From contig JAEWCW010000218.1 of the NCBI GenBank assembly GCA_023390415.1, positions 1-28,902 of the forward strand: DNA of 28,902 bases, given 5' to 3'. Both the position numbers and the translations under genes were made by a program. The stretch is from Pseudomonadota bacterium. Lineage in GTDB: Bacteria; Pseudomonadota; Alphaproteobacteria; Sphingomonadales; Sphingomonadaceae. The notes under the pieces were generated by a model. The model did no database searches, was not told the origin of the DNA, and saw only the letters and a list, made by a program, of their open reading frames with translations. Shown here piece by piece: positions 7,053-15,284 of the stretch (the stretch's first letter is position 1; each line of letters opens with the position of its first letter).

Positions 7053-8744
7053 ATGAAACTTGTCAGCGCTATCGCGATCGCAACCGCGACTCTGGGGACC
7101 GCGTCCATTGCCCTCGCCCAGCCGCCCGCCGCGGCGCAGCCGGCAAACTTCGCGGCCCGCGCCGACGCGATCCTCGACGCGGCCTATCCGGCGGACGGCC
7201 CGGGCGCCGCGGTGGTGGTGATGCGCGGGGGGCAGATCGTCTACACGCGCGGCCGCGGCCTCGCCGATATCGAGGGCGGCCGCCGAATCGCTCCGGACAC
7301 GGTCTTCCGCCTCGGCTCGATCACCAAGCAGTTCACCGCCGCCGTGATCCTCCAGCTGGTCGCCGAGGGGAAGGTCTCGCTCGACGATCCGCTGACCCGC
7401 TTCCTGCCCGATTATCCCCAGCCCGGCGGCTCGGCGACCATCCGCCAGCTGCTCAACCACACGTCCGGCGTGCAATCCTATACCGGGATCCCCGGCTGGA
7501 TGGTCGAGGCGAACACCAACCGCGCCTACACCACCGCCGAATTGGTCGGCACCTTCCGCAATCTGCCCTCGCCGAGCCGGCCGGGCGAGACCTGGGACTA
7601 TAACAACAGCGGCTATGTCCTGCTCGGTGCAGTGATCGAGGCGGTCACCGGCATGCCCTGGCACCAGGCGGTGGAGCAGCGCATCACCCGCCCGCTGGGC
7701 CTCACCACGATCCGCTATGGAGTCGGCGGCGAGGACGTGCCGGCGATGGCGCGGGGCTATACCGATGCCGACGGCCGCCCGGGCCCTGCGCGCCTCATCC
7801 ACATGAGCGTTCCCCATGCGGCCGGCGCGTTGGTCGGGACGGTGGGCGATCTCGCCCGCTGGGCGCACGCACTCCATCACGGCCGCGTCGTCTCGCCGGA
7901 GCTCTATCGCGCGATGACGAGCCCGGCGCCGCTGCCCGGCGGGCGCACCCACCCCTACGGGTTCGGCTTGGGCCTCGCCGAAGTGCGCAGCCAGCCGGCG
8001 ATCGGCCATGGCGGCGGCATCTTCGGCTTCAACACGGAGAGCGCCTACATCCCGTCGCAGGACATGTTCGTCGCCGTCTTCGCAAACAGCGACGGCCCTG
8101 CCACGCCCCCGGGCGTGGTCGTCCACCGGATCGCGGCGCTGGCAATGGGCGATCCTTATCCGGAATTTACCGCCGCTCCTGTCGATTTGCGGGCCCTGGA
8201 GCCGGCCTTCGGCGTCTACCGGGTCGGCGAGAATGGACCAAACCGCCACTTCTTCGCCCGCGATGGAAAGCTCTATACCCAGCGCGAGGGCGGCTCGGAA
8301 CGCGAGGCGTTCGCGACCGCGGACGGCCGTTTCTTCTACGGCCCCAACGATTTCACCTGGTTCCGCCTCGCCGCGCGGCCGGACGGTACGCGGGTGATGG
8401 AAATGCACCAGCAGGGCGGCAATTCTGCCGAGCTCGCGGTCCGCACCGGGCCGATACCGGCGGCCCCGGCGGCCGTCGCGGTCGATCCCACCGTGCTCCG
8501 TTCCTATGTGGGCGCCTATCAGACAGCGGGTCCGCTCGCGACGATCGCCCTCACCGAGGCCGGCGGACTCACCATCCAGCTCGCCGGGCAGCCGGCCTTC
8601 CCGCTCCGTGCTGTCAGCGCGACCGAGTTCAACGTCGACCAGGTCGGGGCCCGGATCGTCTTCGAGAGCGAGGGCGGCCGAGCCACCGGCCTGGTCATCC
8701 ACCAGGGCGGCCGCCAGCTTCCCGGACGGCGCACGGGCGGCTGA
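7053..8744 (+). CDS. Secreted serine hydrolase, class C beta-lactamase fold
   Basis: A 563-residue exported enzyme of the beta-lactamase/penicillin-binding-protein-like hydrolase family (D-aminopeptidase, esterase or peptidase types). A Sec signal peptide is clear, with cleavage near ALA|QPP at residue 22. The catalytic motifs are S89-I-T-K92 (SxxK), Y183-N-N185 (YxN) and H319-G-G321 (HxG), all intact. About 190 residues follow the catalytic domain and look beta-rich, like the C-terminal domains of periplasmic members of this family. The start is supported by GGGAGG five bases upstream. It is transcribed alone and converges with the lipoprotein gene, with one base between the two stop codons. 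The substrate cannot be predicted; true beta-lactamase activity is unlikely given the length and the extra domain. Confidence 0.88.
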   Translation: MKLVSAIAIATATLGTASIALAQPPAAAQPANFAARADAILDAAYPADGPGAAVVVMRGGQIVYTRGRGLADIEGGRRIAPDTVFRLGSITKQFTAAVILQLVAEGKVSLDDPLTRFLPDYPQPGGSATIRQLLNHTSGVQSYTGIPGWMVEANTNRAYTTAELVGTFRNLPSPSRPGETWDYNNSGYVLLGAVIEAVTGMPWHQAVEQRITRPLGLTTIRYGVGGEDVPAMARGYTDADGRPGPARLIHMSVPHAAGALVGTVGDLARWAHALHHGRVVSPELYRAMTSPAPLPGGRTHPYGFGLGLAEVRSQPAIGHGGGIFGFNTESAYIPSQDMFVAVFANSDGPATPPGVVVHRIAALAMGDPYPEFTAAPVDLRALEPAFGVYRVGENGPNRHFFARDGKLYTQREGGSEREAFATADGRFFYGPNDFTWFRLAARPDGTRVMEMHQQGGNSAELAVRTGPIPAAPAAVAVDPTVLRSYVGAYQTAGPLATIALTEAGGLTIQLAGQPAFPLRAVSATEFNVDQVGARIVFESEGGRATGLVIHQGGRQLPGRRTGG

Positions 8745-8745
8745 G

Positions 8746-9399
8746 CTATTCGACTCGGAAGTCGGTGACGATCAGCCGGGCACGGCCGGTGGCGAACACG
8801 CCGTGCCCGTAGCCGTCGCCGCCGCCGAGGACGAAGCCGACCTGGTCGGCGCCGGCGAGCGCTTCGCGGAATGCGGCAGGGTCAGTTCGCGCGCTCGACC
8901 GTTCGACCGCGGTCCAATTGCCGTTCAGCGGCGCGACCATGACGTGATCACCCGCCGTCAGCGGCGTTTGCGAGGCGAAGGTCGCATACCAGCGATAGGC
9001 CTCGTAGCGCCCACGGCCGGTCCAATTGTCGCCGCCGCGCTGGAAATAGAGGGTGATGATCGAGGCGGAGCTCGGGTCGGTCCGCGGGAGGATCCGAACG
9101 CCTGGATCGGCCTCGATCCGATAGCGCATCACGATCCGGCTCTTCCCGGCGAGCGGACCGTGCGGGAAGGTGACGTAATGGACGCTGCCCGGCGCCTGCG
9201 GCAGATCGATCTGGAATCCGCCGCCGCGCCGCGGGCTCGGGCGCAGCGGCATGTTGTTCGAATAATTCCGGCCGCGGATGATCGGGCCGATCGTCCAGGC
9301 GCCGGCATCGCGTGCCGAGACGGCCTGGGCGTTGGCGGGCGCATCCTGGGCGCAGGCGGCAAGCAAGGCGAGCGCGATGGCGGCAGTGGTGCGGGTCAT
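8746..9399 (-). CDS. Putative lipoprotein of unknown function
   Basis: A 217-residue protein with a lipoprotein signal sequence: a hydrophobic stretch ending in LALLAAC with the lipidated Cys at residue 16. Residue +2 is Gln, not Asp, so sorting to the outer membrane is plausible. The mature part is beta-rich with many aromatic residues (VHYVTFPHG, WTGRGRYEAYRWYATF, GNWTAVE) and looks like a jelly-roll or carbohydrate-binding-like sandwich, but no family is recognised. I chose the ATG at 9399 because it yields a normal short n-region; the frame extends to 9435, which would add 12 polar residues. Confidence 0.7.
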   Translation of the reverse strand: MTRTTAAIALALLAACAQDAPANAQAVSARDAGAWTIGPIIRGRNYSNNMPLRPSPRRGGGFQIDLPQAPGSVHYVTFPHGPLAGKSRIVMRYRIEADPGVRILPRTDPSSASIITLYFQRGGDNWTGRGRYEAYRWYATFASQTPLTAGDHVMVAPLNGNWTAVERSSARTDPAAFREALAGADQVGFVLGGGDGYGHGVFATGRARLIVTDFRVE

Positions 9400-9540
9400 G
9401 ATGTCGTCGAGTCCCAAGGGTCGTTCGGCATCCATCTTAACGTACCCTGCCCTTCGCGATGCTGACCGACCTATTCACTGGCGGGTCAGGCTTCGCGGCT
9501 GTAATGACCGGGAATGGAAGCAAGGGCGGACAAGGCCGGC

Positions 9541-9777
9541 ATGGCGCACAATCCTTTCACGAGCCATCCCAAGGAGGTGGGCGAAACCTATGGCGAGCAT
9601 CTGCGCACCGCCAGCGGCTTCGGCTTCAGGATGATCGCGGGCGGCCTCGCCTGCATCGTCCACGGATTGCTGCCTTTCCTGTTCCAGCGCACCGGAAGCG
9701 CGACCATCCGCGGCCTCCACGATCGCCTCTACAAGCGCGCCGTCACCGCCGACCTCGAGCGCCATCCGATCATCTGA
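9541..9777 (+). CDS. Small membrane protein, DUF6356-like
   Basis: A 78-residue protein, MAHNPFTSHPKEVGETYGEH at its N-terminus, with one hydrophobic segment (MIAGGLACIVHGLLPFLF). The pattern HP..VGE(T/S)YGEH followed by a Gly-rich hydrophobic stretch and a C-terminal GLHDRLYKR matches, from memory, DUF6356 proteins found in Rhodobacterales and Sphingomonadales. The function is unknown. The ATG at 9541 gives the family-like N-terminus; an upstream start at 9514 adds nine residues. It converges with the FAD oxidoreductase gene, three bases apart. Confidence 0.7.
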   Translation: MAHNPFTSHPKEVGETYGEHLRTASGFGFRMIAGGLACIVHGLLPFLFQRTGSATIRGLHDRLYKRAVTADLERHPII

Positions 9778-9780
9778 CGC

Positions 9781-11373
9781 CTAGCGCAGGCGGGCGAGCT
9801 TCTTTCGATCGGCGAGGATCGTGCGCGCGGCATTGTGGCCGGGGGCACCGGTGACTCCGCCGCCGGGATGGGCGCCCGAACCGCAGAGATAGAGCCCTTC
9901 GAGCGGCATCCGGTGATCGGCATGGCCGAGCATCGGGCGCGACGAGAAAAGCTGGTCCAGCCCCATCTTGCCGTGGAAGATGTCGCCGCCGACCAGGCCG
10001 AAGCGCTGCTCGAGATGCCAGGGCGAGAGCGCCAGCCGGCCGACCACCGAGGCGGCGAAGCCGGGCGCGTAGCGATCGACGGTCGCGATGACGTGGTCCG
10101 CCGCCTCGTCGACCCGGGCCTCCCAGCCCCCTTCAACGTCGTAGGGGAAATGCTGGCAGAACAGGCTCGCGACATGGGCGCCCGGCGGCGCGAGGCTGTC
10201 GTCGAGGGTGGACGGGATCAGCATTTCGATCACCGGATCCGCCGACCACGGGCCGGCGCGAGCGGTCAGGTAGGCGCGGTCCATATGCGCAAGCGACGGC
10301 GACATCACGATCCCGGCGGTGAGATGATCGCCCGGCTGCGGCAGGCTGGTGAAGCGCGGCAGCTCCGACAAAGCGACGTTCATCCGGAAGGTCGCCGATT
10401 CGCTCGCCCAGCCGGCCATGCGCCGCGCAATCTCGGGCGCCACCGCGCCGTCCGGCACGAGATCGCGGAAGAGCAGCTTCGGATTGACGCCGGCGGCGAC
10501 CGCCCGCGCGCGCCAGGCTTTGCCCTTCGCGACCGCGCCAACTGCCCTGCCCTCCTCGACGATCAGCTCCTCGACCGGCGCCTCGAGGACGATCTCGACG
10601 CCCGCAGCGTGGCAGGCCTTGGCCATCGCCTGGGTGATCGCGCCCATGCCGCCGATCGCGTGCCCCCAGGCGCCGGGAACGCCGGCCGCCTCGCCGAAGA
10701 CATGATGGAGGAGGACGTAGGCCGAGCCGGGGCTTTCCGGGCTCGCATAATTGCCGACCACCGCATCGAAGCCGAACAGGGCCTGGACGAGATCGTTGGA
10801 GAAATAACGGCGGAGGATGTCGCCGGCCGACTTGGTGAAGAAATCGAGGAGGTTGCGCCGCTCTTCCGGATCGAGCCCGCGCACGTCGTTGCCCAGCGAG
10901 AGCGCCGCCCCAATGTCGCCGAGGCCGCCGCCGACATTGGGCGGCGCCCGCAGAATCCATTTGCGGAGCACCCGGACGACTCCGTCCAGAGCCGCCGCAT
11001 AATCGTCATAGGCTTCGGCGTCGGCGGCGCTGTGGCGCGCGATCTCGCGCCTGGTGAGGCCGCCCCGGCCGCCGAGGATATAGGGCCCCTCGACGGTGGG
11101 CAGCATGTTGTCGACCTTCCGCAGCACGACCTTCAGGCCGTGGCGCTCGAGGCCCATGTCGGCGATGACCTTGGGCTGGAGAAGGCTCACCGTGTAGCTC
11201 GCCGTCGAATTGCGGAAGCCGGGCGCGAACTCCTCGGTGACGGCGGCGCCGCCGACCACGTGCCGGCGCTCCAGCACCGTCACCTTCATGCCCGCGCGGG
11301 CGAGATAATAAGCGCAGACGAGGCCGTTATGGCCCGCGCCGATGATCAGTATGTCGCAATCCCCGCGGCCCAT
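9781..11373 (-). CDS. FAD-dependent oxidoreductase, PYROXD2/phytoene-desaturase-like
   Basis: A 530-residue flavoprotein. The N-terminal Rossmann motif GAGHNGLVCAYYLA and the adjacent ERR...GG(A)AVTEEFAPGF bind FAD. The C-terminal segment LCGSGAHPGGGVTGAPGHNAA is the second FAD-contacting block typical of the carotenoid desaturase/PYROXD2 family. The N-terminus, CDILIIGAGHNGL, and the overall length match PYROXD2-like proteins rather than CrtI. No carotenoid genes are nearby, so a role in carotenoid synthesis is not supported. It is divergent from the esterase-like gene at 11424, with 50 bases between the starts. Physiological substrate unknown. Confidence 0.87.
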   Translation of the reverse strand: MGRGDCDILIIGAGHNGLVCAYYLARAGMKVTVLERRHVVGGAAVTEEFAPGFRNSTASYTVSLLQPKVIADMGLERHGLKVVLRKVDNMLPTVEGPYILGGRGGLTRREIARHSAADAEAYDDYAAALDGVVRVLRKWILRAPPNVGGGLGDIGAALSLGNDVRGLDPEERRNLLDFFTKSAGDILRRYFSNDLVQALFGFDAVVGNYASPESPGSAYVLLHHVFGEAAGVPGAWGHAIGGMGAITQAMAKACHAAGVEIVLEAPVEELIVEEGRAVGAVAKGKAWRARAVAAGVNPKLLFRDLVPDGAVAPEIARRMAGWASESATFRMNVALSELPRFTSLPQPGDHLTAGIVMSPSLAHMDRAYLTARAGPWSADPVIEMLIPSTLDDSLAPPGAHVASLFCQHFPYDVEGGWEARVDEAADHVIATVDRYAPGFAASVVGRLALSPWHLEQRFGLVGGDIFHGKMGLDQLFSSRPMLGHADHRMPLEGLYLCGSGAHPGGGVTGAPGHNAARTILADRKKLARLR

Positions 11374-11423
11374 GGCGCGCTTCTATGCTGGCGCCGCGCG
11401 CGATTGTCGAGCATGAGGCGCCG

Positions 11424-12644
11424 ATGGATATCTGCGACGCGGCCGCGCTCGGCTTCGATCCCGAACGGCTTGGCCGGATCACAGCCTTCCTCGCCGAAAC
11501 CTATGTCGACAAGGGGCTCCTGCCCAACGCGCAGCTGCTGATCGCGCGCGACGGAATGCCCGCTTATTTCAGCAGCCAGGGCGTCCACCGCGCCGAAGGC
11601 GGCGCGCTGCGCGAGGATGCGATCTTCCGCATCGCCTCGATGACCAAGCCCATCACCTCGCTCGCCTTCATGATGCTGGTCGAAGCCGGTCGGACCTCGC
11701 TCGACCAGCCGGTGCACACGATCGTGCCGGAGTTGGCCGGCGCCAGGGTCTATCAGGGCGGCGGCGGCGATGCCCCGTTCGCGACGGTCGAGCCGGAGCG
11801 GCCGATGCAGATGATCGACCTGCTTCGCCACAGCTCCGGCCTCACCTACGATTTCCAGGAGCGCACGGCGGTCGATGCCGCCTATCGCAAGCGCGGGCTG
11901 ACGACGTTGCGCGGCAAGCTGGGGCTCGCCGAGTTCGCCGCCGCGCTCGGCGAGGTTCCGCTTGAATTTTCTCCCGGAACCGCCTGGAATTATTCCGTTT
12001 CTACAGACATTCTCGCGCTTGTCGTCGAACGCATCGCCGGCGAGAAGTTCGAGAAGTTCCTCGAGAGCCGGATCTTCCAGCCCCTCGGCATGGTCGACAC
12101 CGGCTTCCATGTTCCGCCCGAGAAGATCCACCGCCTGACCGACGCCTGGATGCTCGATGCCGAGCGCGGGACGGTGATCTACGACAAGGCCGAGGGCGGC
12201 AGCTGGAGCGCTCATCCGACCTTCGTCTCGGGCGGCGGCGGCCTCGTCTCGACCACGGCCGACTATCACCGCTTCTGCCGGATGCTGCTCGGCCGCGGGA
12301 CGCTCGACGGAGTCCGTCTCGTCGGCCGCAAGACGATCGAGCTGATGACGGTCAACCACCTCCCCGGCGGCGCCGACCTCACCGCGCTCAGCCGTTCGAT
12401 GTTCAGCGAGGCCATCTACCAGGGGCAGGGCTTCGGCCTCGGCTTCGCGGTCAACATGGATCCGGCCCGGGCGATGGCTCCCGGAAGCGCCGGCGAATAT
12501 TATTGGGGCGGCATCTTCTCGACCTACTTCTTCGTCGATCCGGCCGAGCGCCTCTCCGCTGTGTTCATGACCCAATTGCTCCCCTCAACCGCCTATCCGG
12601 TCCGCCGGCAGCTCAAGACGATGATCTACGCCGCTTTGATCTGA
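11424..12644 (+). CDS. Serine hydrolase, EstB/lovastatin-esterase-like
   Basis: A 406-residue cytoplasmic beta-lactamase-fold hydrolase with no signal peptide. The nucleophile motif is S72-M-T-K75. The second motif is Y190-S-V rather than YxN, and the third is W361-G-G (YYWGGIFSTYFF) instead of HxG or KTG. From memory this YSV plus WGG combination marks the EstB/LovD-like esterase branch, which cleaves or transfers small acyl groups and is usually not a lactamase. The ATG at 11424 has GAGG six bases upstream; the earlier ATG at 11385 lies only 11 bases from the divergent oxidoreductase start. Substrate unknown. Confidence 0.88.
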   Translation: MDICDAAALGFDPERLGRITAFLAETYVDKGLLPNAQLLIARDGMPAYFSSQGVHRAEGGALREDAIFRIASMTKPITSLAFMMLVEAGRTSLDQPVHTIVPELAGARVYQGGGGDAPFATVEPERPMQMIDLLRHSSGLTYDFQERTAVDAAYRKRGLTTLRGKLGLAEFAAALGEVPLEFSPGTAWNYSVSTDILALVVERIAGEKFEKFLESRIFQPLGMVDTGFHVPPEKIHRLTDAWMLDAERGTVIYDKAEGGSWSAHPTFVSGGGGLVSTTADYHRFCRMLLGRGTLDGVRLVGRKTIELMTVNHLPGGADLTALSRSMFSEAIYQGQGFGLGFAVNMDPARAMAPGSAGEYYWGGIFSTYFFVDPAERLSAVFMTQLLPSTAYPVRRQLKTMIYAALI

Positions 12645-12658
12645 CCCGAACCGGGTCA
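12642..12658. promoter_or_regulatory. Perfect palindrome overlapping a stop codon
   Basis: TGACCCG-AAC-CGGGTCA is a perfect 7-bp inverted repeat with a 3-base loop. Its first three bases are the TGA stop codon of the esterase-like gene. As RNA it would form a compact hairpin just at the end of translation and could protect the 3' end or act as a weak terminator. There is no U-tract. As DNA it could be an operator for the kinase gene at 12732. Confidence 0.4.
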
Positions 12659-12731
12659 CGTCGCAGCTTGCGCACGGGGCACGGCGCTACTAGTCCAGCG
12701 GCATCGGGCGGGGGCCTGGTAACGAGAACGC

Positions 12732-14663
12732 ATGGCCGACAACGCCCGGTACGAGTCCCACGTCGGCGAGCAGCGCTTCCAGCTGCTCGTCAACGCGGTC
12801 ACAGACTACGCCCTCTACATGCTGGATCGCGAAGGCTATATCGCGACCTGGAACCCGGGCGCGCGCCGCTTCAAGGGCTATGAGCCGGACGAGATCATCG
12901 GCCAGCATTTCTCCCGCTTCTTCCGCCCCGAGGATCGCGAAGCCGGGCTTCCCGAGCGGGTCCTCGAAACCGCAGCGCGCGAGGGCAAGTTCGAGGACGA
13001 AGGCTGGCGGGTCCGCAAGGACGGCAGCCTTATGTGGGTCCATGTCGTCGTCGATCCGATCTACGACGACAGCGGAACCCTGGTCGGCTTCGCCAAGATC
13101 ACCCGCGACGTCACCGAGCGGCGGGAGCGCGACCGCGCTTTGTTCGAGAGCGAGCAGAGGTTCCGGATGCTGGTCGAAGGCGTCCACGATTACGCCATCT
13201 ACATGCTCGACCCCGAGGGCCATGTCTCGAACTGGAATGCGGGCGCCCAGCGGATCAAGGGCTATGGGCGCGACGAGATCGTCGGCCAGCATTTCTCCCG
13301 TTTCTACACTGAGGAGGACCGCGCCGGCGGCGAGCCGCAGCGGGCGCTCGAGACCGCGCTCCGCGAAGGCAAATATGAGCGCGAGGCCTGGCGCGTGCGC
13401 AAGGACGGCACCCGCTTCTTCGCCCATGTCGTCATCGATCCGATCTACGACGACCAGGGCAGGCTCGCCGGCTTCGCCAAGATCACCCGCGACATCACCG
13501 AACGGCGCCAGGCGCAGATCGACCTGGAGGAGGCGCGCGCCGCTTTGTTCCAGGCGCAGAAGCTCCAGGCGCTTGGCGAGCTGACCGGCGGCATCGCCCC
13601 CGATTTCAACAACCTCATGACCGTGATCCGCGGCTCGGCCGACCTCCTCCGCCGCGAGTACCTCGCCGAGCAGAAGCGCCGCCGCTACCTTGAGGCGATC
13701 GTCGAAACCGCGGACCGCGCGACCACTTTGACCAGCCAGCTCCTCGCCTTCAGCCGGCGCCAGCGCTTGAAACCCGAGGTGATCGATCTCAACGTCCGGC
13801 TCGACGCGTTCGGCGAGGTGATCGGCCGCACGCTCGGCGAGCCCATCGAAGTGAAGCTCGATCTCGCCCCCGCGATGTGGCCGACCGAGGTCGACCCGAC
13901 CCAGCTCGAGACCGCCCTGCTGAACGCGGCGATCAATTCGCGCGACGCGATGCCGGGGGGCGGGACTCTCACCATCCGCACCTTCAACGTGCCCGCCCCG
14001 CGCGAGGGCGAGGAGGACATGGTCGCGATCGAGATCTGCGACAGCGGGGAGGGCATGGATGAGGAGACTTTGTCGCGCGCGTTCGAGCCCTTCTTCACCA
14101 CCAAGCCGGTCGGCAAGGGCACCGGCCTCGGACTCAGCCAGATCTTCGGCTTCGCGGCCCAGTCCGGCGGGCGGGCGGAGATCGATTCGACGCCGGGCGA
14201 GGGCACGATCGTGCGCCTGCTCCTCCCCCGCTCCGACAAGCAGGCGTCGGTCGCCCGCGACAGCGAGGCGATCGCGGGGCGGGGGAATGGCCGGGTCGTC
14301 CTTCTGGTCGAGGACAATGATCACGTCCGCGAATTCGCCGAGCAGCTCCTGGTCGATCTCGATTATCGGGTGCTAAGCGCAGTCTCGGCCGCCGATGCGC
14401 TTCAACAGCTCGAAGAGCAGCATGTCGACATCGTCTTCTCCGACGTGGTCATGCCGGACCGGAGCGGCCTCGATCTCGCCGCGATCCTTGCCGAGACCAG
14501 GCCCGGCCTCCCGGTCGTCCTCGCCACCGGCTTCAGCCACGAGACGGTGAGCGGCGCGCCGCCCGGGGTCGAGATCCTCAACAAGCCCTATGGCGCCGAC
14601 ACGCTCGGCGCGGTCCTCGCCCGCGCCCTTGCCGAGGCGAGCTCGGGCTCGGCGTCAGGCTAA
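12732..14663 (+). CDS. Hybrid PAS-PAS-kinase-receiver protein lacking the H-box histidine
   Basis: A 643-residue soluble protein. Two PAS domains (about residues 13-140 and 141-268) are followed by a dimerisation domain, an ATPase domain and a C-terminal receiver. The H-box reads LTGGIAPDFNNLM: codon 290 (13599-13601) is CCC, Pro, where the family has His (GGIAHDFNN). The rest of the kinase is intact: N-box LLNAAINSRDAM, G1 DSGEGM, F-box FEPFFTTKP, G2 GTGLGLS. The receiver has the acidic pocket (VEDN), phosphoacceptor Asp571 (FSDVVMPD), ATGFS and NKPY. As written it could bind ATP and its receiver could accept phosphate, but it could not autophosphorylate normally. This could be a real pseudokinase or a one-base C/A sequencing error. 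No membrane segments are visible, so it senses a cytoplasmic signal through PAS. Confidence 0.9.
   Translation: MADNARYESHVGEQRFQLLVNAVTDYALYMLDREGYIATWNPGARRFKGYEPDEIIGQHFSRFFRPEDREAGLPERVLETAAREGKFEDEGWRVRKDGSLMWVHVVVDPIYDDSGTLVGFAKITRDVTERRERDRALFESEQRFRMLVEGVHDYAIYMLDPEGHVSNWNAGAQRIKGYGRDEIVGQHFSRFYTEEDRAGGEPQRALETALREGKYEREAWRVRKDGTRFFAHVVIDPIYDDQGRLAGFAKITRDITERRQAQIDLEEARAALFQAQKLQALGELTGGIAPDFNNLMTVIRGSADLLRREYLAEQKRRRYLEAIVETADRATTLTSQLLAFSRRQRLKPEVIDLNVRLDAFGEVIGRTLGEPIEVKLDLAPAMWPTEVDPTQLETALLNAAINSRDAMPGGGTLTIRTFNVPAPREGEEDMVAIEICDSGEGMDEETLSRAFEPFFTTKPVGKGTGLGLSQIFGFAAQSGGRAEIDSTPGEGTIVRLLLPRSDKQASVARDSEAIAGRGNGRVVLLVEDNDHVREFAEQLLVDLDYRVLSAVSAADALQQLEEQHVDIVFSDVVMPDRSGLDLAAILAETRPGLPVVLATGFSHETVSGAPPGVEILNKPYGADTLGAVLARALAEASSGSASG
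12768..13535 (+). repeat. Tandem 384-bp duplication encoding two PAS domains
   Basis: Two consecutive in-frame copies of 384 bases (128 residues) each: 12768-13151 and 13152-13535. Matching landmarks sit exactly 384 bases apart, for example EQRF (12768/13152), GQHFSRF (12900/13284) and GFAKITRD (13086/13470). Most core residues are shared (YALYMLD/YAIYMLD, WRVRKDG, VDPIYDD/IDPIYDD). The copies have diverged mainly at synonymous sites and in the variable loops, so the duplication is not recent. Confidence 0.85.
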
Positions 14664-15284
14664 GGTCTTGCAGAACCAGGCGTTGACCGCGAAGCGATGG
14701 TCCTCGAACCGGTTTCCCGGGCAGGAAACCCGACACACTTCGTGGGTCGCCCAGGCGGGGAAGACGAGCAGGCTGTTCTGCAGCGGCTCGATCTCGACCA
14801 TGTCCTCCGCCGAGTCCACCTCCGCGCCGATCCGGTAGAGCCGCAGCGCTCCGCCCGAAAAGCCCTTGGGCTCGCGATGGAAATAGAAGACCGCGCTCAG
14901 CAGGCGATCCTGGGTGCCGCTCTCGTCCCCGCCCAGCGGCGTGCGGCCCGGACCGACTGGAATGTCGCGGTGGCGGGCGAAGAATGCACCGTCGCCATGG
15001 GCGGCGATCTCGAGCTCGAGATATTCGAGGTCGAACGGCCGGACGCCGGTGCGTTCCAGCATATCCGGGAACAATGCGCCCAGCCGCGCTTCGAGCATCG
15101 GCCGAACCGCATCGGGGGCCTTCAACCGGGTCGAGATTCGGCGCTCGGGATCGATGATCCCGCCGGCAAGCTTGGAAGGCTTGAACTCGTCGCGGCTCGC
15201 CAGCGTGAAGTCCAGCAGCCTGGAAAGCTCGTCCGGGGCGAGCACGTCCCGATAATGATGCCAGGGCGGCATCGGCCCCTTCAT
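14655..15284 (-). CDS. 2-oxoglutarate/Fe(II)-dependent oxygenase (prolyl-4-hydroxylase-like)
   Basis: A 209-residue double-stranded beta-helix oxygenase. The iron ligands are H105 and D107 (FARHRDI) and H181 (WATHEVCRV); R197 in HRFAVNAWF is placed to bind the 2-oxoglutarate carboxylate. This is the P4H/PKHD-type arrangement. It would couple 2-oxoglutarate decarboxylation to hydroxylation of an unknown substrate, in the cytosol. The start overlaps the hmgA stop by four bases (ATGA), so it is the last gene of the regulator-hmgA operon. Its 3' end overlaps the convergent kinase gene by nine bases. A role linked to tyrosine/homogentisate breakdown is inferred from context only. Confidence 0.85.
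   Translation of the reverse strand: MKGPMPPWHHYRDVLAPDELSRLLDFTLASRDEFKPSKLAGGIIDPERRISTRLKAPDAVRPMLEARLGALFPDMLERTGVRPFDLEYLELEIAAHGDGAFFARHRDIPVGPGRTPLGGDESGTQDRLLSAVFYFHREPKGFSGGALRLYRIGAEVDSAEDMVEIEPLQNSLLVFPAWATHEVCRVSCPGNRFEDHRFAVNAWFCKTLA

Noticed and set aside
9835..11541. 568-residue plus-strand frame opposite the FAD oxidoreductase
   Set aside because: It is Arg/Asp/Gly-rich with no motif, while the minus strand encodes intact FAD-binding signatures.
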